From the NCBI RefSeq assembly GCF_001654915.1, contig NZ_LXEQ01000027.1: a DNA stretch of 64,000 bases. One strand, 5' to 3'. The position numbers and the translations under genes were made by a program. Source of the stretch: Buttiauxella ferragutiae (lineage in GTDB: Bacteria > Pseudomonadota > Gammaproteobacteria > Enterobacterales > Enterobacteriaceae). Under the pieces are notes generated by a model. That model was given only the letters and a program-made list of their open reading frames with translations, was not told where the DNA came from and ran no database searches. Numbering within the stretch: position 1 is the first letter of the stretch; each line of letters starts with the position of its first letter. This document shows positions 60,219-64,000 of this stretch, piece after piece.

Positions 60219-61613
60219 ATGAAAAGAAAAGCTTTGGCTTTATTTATCGGCCTGACGATTTCTACTGGTGCATTAGCAGCGAATAAATCAACGAGTAGCG
60301 ATTTGGAACAACGTCTGAATCAATTAGAGCAACGTCTAATCGCTGCAGAACAGCGTGCTGCCACTGCGGAAGCCGAAATCCAACAGATTAAAACCACCCC
60401 TAAACCCGCTCAGACTACGGCACCGGTTCATGTGGTGAGCGAACAATCTGTTAATGATAAAGCTGATAACCAATCACCGAAATTATCTTTAACCGGATAT
60501 GGCGATTTAAAAATTTATGGCGACGTGGAATTTAATATGGATGCCGCCAGCCGCAGTAATGGCCTGACATCTGTACGCCGTAGTGCCAATACTAATTGGG
60601 CTGATGGCAATAACGAACGTTGGGATATTAATGGTCGTTTATTATTGGGCTTTGATGGTTATCGCCGCATGGAAAATGGCCAATTTGCCGGTTTCTCAGC
60701 ACAGCCGTTAGCGGATTTAAGCGGTGATATGAATCTTGATGATGCGGTATTTTTCTTTGGGCAAGAGAACGACTGGAAAATAAAAGTCGGGCGCTTCGAA
60801 GCCTACGATATGTTCCCGCTGAATCAGGATACTTTTGTTGAGTATTCCGGTAATACCGCCAACGATTTGTACGGCGATGGCTTTGGCTACATCTATATGA
60901 TGAAAGAAGGGCGCGGGCGTAGTGATTCCGGTGGTAGCTTCCTGATGAGTAAAACCATCGACAACTGGTATTTCGAATTCAATACCCTGCTGGAAGATGG
61001 CACTTCGCTGTATCAAGACAAGTCTTATCATGGCAATGAACTGACCAAAGACAAAAATGTTGCTTATCTGCGTCCGGTGATTTCCTGGTCGCAAGATGAA
61101 TTCTCAGTTACTGCTGCGATGGAAGCGCAGGTGGTGGATAACGCATACGGTTACAAAGATGCCAATGGCCAAATGGTGGATCAATCGAGCCGCACCGGTT
61201 ATGGCTTAACCATGACGTGGAACGGACTGAAAAGCGACCCGGATAACGGCATCGTTGCCAACTTCAATACTGCCTACCTTGACGCCGCCGATGAAACTGA
61301 CTTCACTGCGGGTGTCAACGCACTGTGGCAGCGTTTCGAGCTAGGTTATATCTATGCCCACAACGACATTGATAAGTTTGATGTCAACTCGGCGATGGAT
61401 ACCTGTGAAGACGACTGCTGGATAACCAATGCGGGGACTTACGATATTCACACCATCCATACTTCGTATCAATTCCCGAACGTGATGGGCATGAAGAACT
61501 TTAATATTTATCTCGGGACTTATGTGTCGTGGGTTAGCGCTGATAATGACGGCAGCGATAGCGACGACAATACCCGCTATGGCGGGCGTGTGAGATTTAA
61601 ATATTATTTCTAA
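60219..61613 (+). CDS. Outer-membrane glycoporin with N-terminal coiled coil (ScrY/RafY-like)
   Basis: 464 residues from the ATG at 60219; a GTG two codons earlier is an alternative. Signal peptide of about 21 residues ending GALAA, then a heptad-rich coiled coil (SDLEQRLNQLEQRLIAAEQR, about 27-60), a linker, and a beta-barrel of alternating aromatic strands ending RVRFKYYF with the C-terminal Phe needed for outer-membrane insertion. The coiled coil followed by barrel is the layout of sugar porins such as ScrY and RafY. It lies 200 bp after the preceding gene and may have its own promoter in the AT-rich gap. Confidence 0.85.
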   Translation: MKRKALALFIGLTISTGALAANKSTSSDLEQRLNQLEQRLIAAEQRAATAEAEIQQIKTTPKPAQTTAPVHVVSEQSVNDKADNQSPKLSLTGYGDLKIYGDVEFNMDAASRSNGLTSVRRSANTNWADGNNERWDINGRLLLGFDGYRRMENGQFAGFSAQPLADLSGDMNLDDAVFFFGQENDWKIKVGRFEAYDMFPLNQDTFVEYSGNTANDLYGDGFGYIYMMKEGRGRSDSGGSFLMSKTIDNWYFEFNTLLEDGTSLYQDKSYHGNELTKDKNVAYLRPVISWSQDEFSVTAAMEAQVVDNAYGYKDANGQMVDQSSRTGYGLTMTWNGLKSDPDNGIVANFNTAYLDAADETDFTAGVNALWQRFELGYIYAHNDIDKFDVNSAMDTCEDDCWITNAGTYDIHTIHTSYQFPNVMGMKNFNIYLGTYVSWVSADNDGSDSDDNTRYGGRVRFKYYF

Positions 61614-61627
61614 TGTGAGTTAGCTTG

Positions 61628-61655
61628 CCCTCATCCTAACCCTCTCCCCCAGGAG
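61628..61655. repeat. Left half of GGGAGAGGG-type palindromic repeat
   Basis: ccctcatcctaaccctctccc, interrupted by the element at 61656. The matching right half is 62064-62092 (agggagagg, then ccggggtgaggg). Confidence 0.75.
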
Positions 61656-62063
61656 CTGTCTCTTAGTCACATCTTTGAAGGACGGTTCCTGCTGATTGGG
61701 AGAAGGTTTCGTTCACCGGGCGATTTAAGCCGGACCCGAAAGTCAAAGTCAAAAGCCAGAGCGGTTTTGACCTTGTCCCCGGCTTCAATCGCGCCGTTTT
61801 TTACCCTTCAGTCGGGAGCCACGTGAGAGAGCGATCGTCGGGAACGAATCGCGAACGACCTCGAATGTTGGGTGAAAAACGGTGTTTACCGCTTTAGCGG
61901 CGATTGATTTGCCGGGCGCCTGGATTATCAAGGGGTTGGCGTTAACCCCTTGATACGTTCACCGTTTTCGGGAATTAAAGAGATAGCTGAACGCACGGGT
62001 GAACGGAAAATCAGCGAGGCTTGCAGATCTGACCCTGACAAGATTGCCAGAGCAAGTTGTGAG
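61656..62063. mobile_element. IS50/Tn5-end-like miniature element, copy 2
   Basis: About 408 bp, no ORF, near-identical to 1-389 over the shared part. The left end CTGTCTCTTAGTCACATCT (61656-61674) resembles the Tn5 inside and mosaic ends. The right end has lost ten bases (tataagagac) relative to copy 1, leaving agttgtg-ag, so this copy is probably immobile. It splits a palindromic repeat. I saw no clean 9-bp target duplication (ccccaggag on the left, ccctcaggg on the right). Confidence 0.7.
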
Positions 62064-62092
62064 CCCTCAGGGAGAGGGCCGGGGTGAGGGTG
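62064..62092. repeat. Right half of GGGAGAGGG-type palindromic repeat, overlapping lsrK 3' end
   Basis: ccctcagggagagg...cggggtgaggg. The lsrK reading frame ends within it. Confidence 0.75.
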
Positions 62093-63659
62093 GCATCACC
62101 AGGCCAGGAGCCTGCCACATCGACGTCGTCAAACCACTATCAACCAGCGTTAACTGGTCGGCATAAACCTTCATCCATTTGCGTTTCATCTCGTCATACA
62201 ACCCGCGATGCGCCTGATTAGGTGTAAATTCACGCTGCCATTGCACCAGGCGCTCGCCTGCATCAGCCATATTATTAAACAACCCGACACCGACGCCTGC
62301 GGCTATCGCACAACCCAATGCTGTCGCTTCTTTGACAACCGGAACACGCACTGGTAGGCCCGTCACATCACTTAAAATCTGGCTCCACAACGCGCCTTTT
62401 GAGCCGCCACCGGCAAACACCAGCGACTCAAACTGAATGCCCGAAAACCCGGAAATTTGCTCAAGATTGCAGGCCGACACGATCGCTGCATTCTCTTCCA
62501 GTGCTCTGAATAATGTCGCTTTGTTGCATTTTTCTGGGTCGATGGAGAGATTAATAAACGACGGCGCTGCGTGATACCACTGCTTGAAGTGCATCGCGTC
62601 GGAGAAAATCGGCATCACACCGTGCGACCCCGCCGGAACACGCGCTGCCATCTCCTCGAGCAAAGCGTAAGTATCCACGCCAAGCCTTTCGGCCAGCAGT
62701 TTTTCTTCCGCGCAGAAGGCATCCCGGAACCAGCGCATCGTCAGGCCGGTAAAAAAGCTGATGGATTCGGCCTGTACCATATTGGCGATAACATGTGGAT
62801 TGATACGAATGTTCATTTCCGGATCGGTTTTGATCGCTGGCAGATTCACTACCTGTTGCCAGAAGGTGCCACCCAGCACTGCCGCTTGCCCAGCGCGCAC
62901 CACGCCAAGCCCGAGGCAACCCAGTTGCACATCGCCGCCGCCCATCACCACGGGGGTTCCAGCCAGCAAACCACTCTGCTGTGCGGCTTGCTGGGTCACG
63001 GCTCCCAGCACGCTGCCGGTTTCTTTTACCGGAGAGAGAATATCCGCGCGCAGCCCCGCCATATCCAGCAATGCGGGCTGCCAGTCGCGGGTGGCTAAAT
63101 CCAGCATACCGGTAGTTCCTGCGTTGGAAGGGTCAACCGCCAGCTCACCGCTGAGTTTGGCCGCCAGCCAGTCGCTGATCATCGTCACGGTCGCCGCCTG
63201 GCGATAAATATCCGGGCGATGATGTGCAAGCCACAGCAGACGCGGCATGGCGCTTAACGCCAGCGTCTGGCCGGAAACGTGGTAAACCTCGGATTCAAAC
63301 TGATAGTCGTGGATCTCCTTTAGTTCGGAGACTTCACGGCTGGCACGGGCATCAACGTTGGCACAGGCCCAGATAGGTGTGCCATTTTTATCGTAAAGCA
63401 CGATCCCTTCACGCATCGAACAGCAGGAAATTGCGCTGATAGCACCAGGGGGAAGGTGGGCTTTTTGCAGTGCATCACGGATGCACTGGCAGGCGAGCTG
63501 CCAGTTGGTGATGAGGTCAAACTCCATCGAGCCGGGGACATCAGCCACGCTCAGGTGTTTCCATTCGGCCTGGCCGACGGCAATCTGGTGGCCTGAAGTA
63601 TCGAAGATCACGGCGCGGATGCTGCCCGTTCCGGCGTCCAGTGCAAGTAAATAACTCAT
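62067..63659 (-). CDS. lsrK: Autoinducer-2 kinase LsrK
   Basis: 530 residues from the ATG at 63659, which has AGAGGA six bases upstream; an ATG directly touching that Shine-Dalgarno at 63665 is less likely. FGGY carbohydrate kinase: YLLALDAGTGSIRAVIFD at the N-terminus, GGGDVQLGCLGLG near 240, and C-terminal ATP site FAGGGSKGALWSQIL near 424. Phosphorylates imported AI-2, whose product relieves LsrR repression. E. coli LsrK ends ...WKAPGL; here the frame runs ten residues further (VMPPSPRPSP) into the palindromic repeat. Confidence 0.95.
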   Translation of the reverse strand: MSYLLALDAGTGSIRAVIFDTSGHQIAVGQAEWKHLSVADVPGSMEFDLITNWQLACQCIRDALQKAHLPPGAISAISCCSMREGIVLYDKNGTPIWACANVDARASREVSELKEIHDYQFESEVYHVSGQTLALSAMPRLLWLAHHRPDIYRQAATVTMISDWLAAKLSGELAVDPSNAGTTGMLDLATRDWQPALLDMAGLRADILSPVKETGSVLGAVTQQAAQQSGLLAGTPVVMGGGDVQLGCLGLGVVRAGQAAVLGGTFWQQVVNLPAIKTDPEMNIRINPHVIANMVQAESISFFTGLTMRWFRDAFCAEEKLLAERLGVDTYALLEEMAARVPAGSHGVMPIFSDAMHFKQWYHAAPSFINLSIDPEKCNKATLFRALEENAAIVSACNLEQISGFSGIQFESLVFAGGGSKGALWSQILSDVTGLPVRVPVVKEATALGCAIAAGVGVGLFNNMADAGERLVQWQREFTPNQAHRGLYDEMKRKWMKVYADQLTLVDSGLTTSMWQAPGLVMPPSPRPSP

Positions 63660-63699
63660 CGCCATTCCTCTTATGAGCGCGGCTGGCGACGAATCAGGT

Positions 63700-64000
63700 T
63701 TAATCCGCCAACGCCAGTACCGCCCGCGCAGTCTCTTCTTCCGTCACCAGGCCATTGATATGCTGACCTAGCAGTGCGGCATAAATCGCGTCCGCTTTGT
63801 CTGTCCCGCCCGCAACACCCACAATCGTCGGGAGATGCGCCAGGTCATCAAGCGTCACGCCAAGTAGTTCGCGGTGAATTTCCAGTCCTTCCACCCGTTC
63901 GCCATCCGCTTGCAGGAAATAGCCAAGAATATCGCCCACCGCACCTTTGCGGGCGTACATCAGTTGTTCGCCTTCGCTGATATAACCGGAGCGCAAAATG
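63700..64000 (-). CDS. lsrR: Transcriptional repressor LsrR, C-terminal part (gene continues beyond window)
   Basis: About 100 C-terminal residues of a SorC/DeoR-type regulator; the 5' end lies to the right of the window. ILGYFLQADGERVEG, PTIVGVAGGTDKADAIYAALLG and the end ETARAVLALAD match the sugar-phosphate sensor domain of LsrR. It lies upstream of lsrK in the same direction (40 bp), the lsrRK order. The lsrACDBFG transport operon is expected further right, divergent. Confidence 0.92.
   Translation of the reverse strand, partial: ILRSGYISEGEQLMYARKGAVGDILGYFLQADGERVEGLEIHRELLGVTLDDLAHLPTIVGVAGGTDKADAIYAALLGQHINGLVTEEETARAVLALAD

Noticed and set aside
61656..62063. Clean 9-bp target duplication around the element
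   Set aside because: The flanking nonamers differ at several positions and the right end is damaged, so no duplication can be claimed.

Overview
The window is chromosomal DNA of an enterobacterium (Enterobacteriaceae, Gammaproteobacteria). Almost every protein has a recognisable Escherichia coli/Salmonella counterpart of near-identical length. ERIC, REP/BIME and GGGAGAGGG-type palindromic repeats sit between genes, and Shine-Dalgarno sites are typical of the family. It is not E. coli: miaE, a GH20 hexosaminidase beside mgtA, a fused ATP-dependent dihydroxyacetone kinase, and speF-potE and uhpABCT at unfamiliar positions exclude K-12-like gene order. I cannot name the genus from the sequence. 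Identifications and E. coli comparisons are from memory of the families, not from a search.

Layout. 1-417: a repeat element with Tn5/IS50-like ends. 0.4-6.2 kb: yhbW, ubiVU, ubiT, yhbS, yhbQ, yhbP, yraR (anaerobic ubiquinone synthesis and accessory genes). 6.2-13.5 kb: anaerobic ribonucleotide reductase (nrdDG) and trehalose uptake and hydrolysis (treRBC). 13.5-19.2 kb: Mg2+ transporter mgtA with a PhoP-type promoter and mgtL leader, then a secreted hexosaminidase. 19.2-21.4 kb: ridA and pyrLBI. 21.4-25.5 kb: ornithine decarboxylase speF and antiporter potE behind a speFL leader ORF. 26-34 kb: tabA, argI, rraB, miaE, uhpABCT (glucose-6-phosphate sensing and uptake). 34-42 kb: yjgM, valS, holC, pepA, lptF, lptG. 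42-49.6 kb: yjgR, dhaK, ygjP, rlmG, fadH. 49.8-61.6 kb: a ten-gene divergent carbohydrate locus. 61.6-62.1 kb: a second copy of the 1-389 element. 62.1-64 kb: lsrK and the 3' part of lsrR (autoinducer-2 response).

The least familiar part is the 49.8-61.6 kb locus. A LacI-family repressor gene lies in an operon with a phosphomannomutase and an ABC ATPase. The divergent operon encodes a lipoprotein sugar-binding protein, two permeases, a GH13 alpha-glucosidase, a GH130 mannoside phosphorylase-like enzyme, a DUF1861-like beta-propeller protein and a coiled-coil glycoporin. Two perfect copies of a 14-bp palindrome lie between the operons. The enzyme set fits import of a mixed alpha-glucosyl/beta-mannosyl oligosaccharide, phosphorolysis to mannose-1-phosphate, and conversion to mannose-6-phosphate. 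That is inference.

Three leader peptides too short for routine ORF calling were read directly: mgtL (13616-13666), pyrL (21177-21281) and speFL (25347-25451). I saw no rRNA, tRNA, CRISPR array or phage genes.
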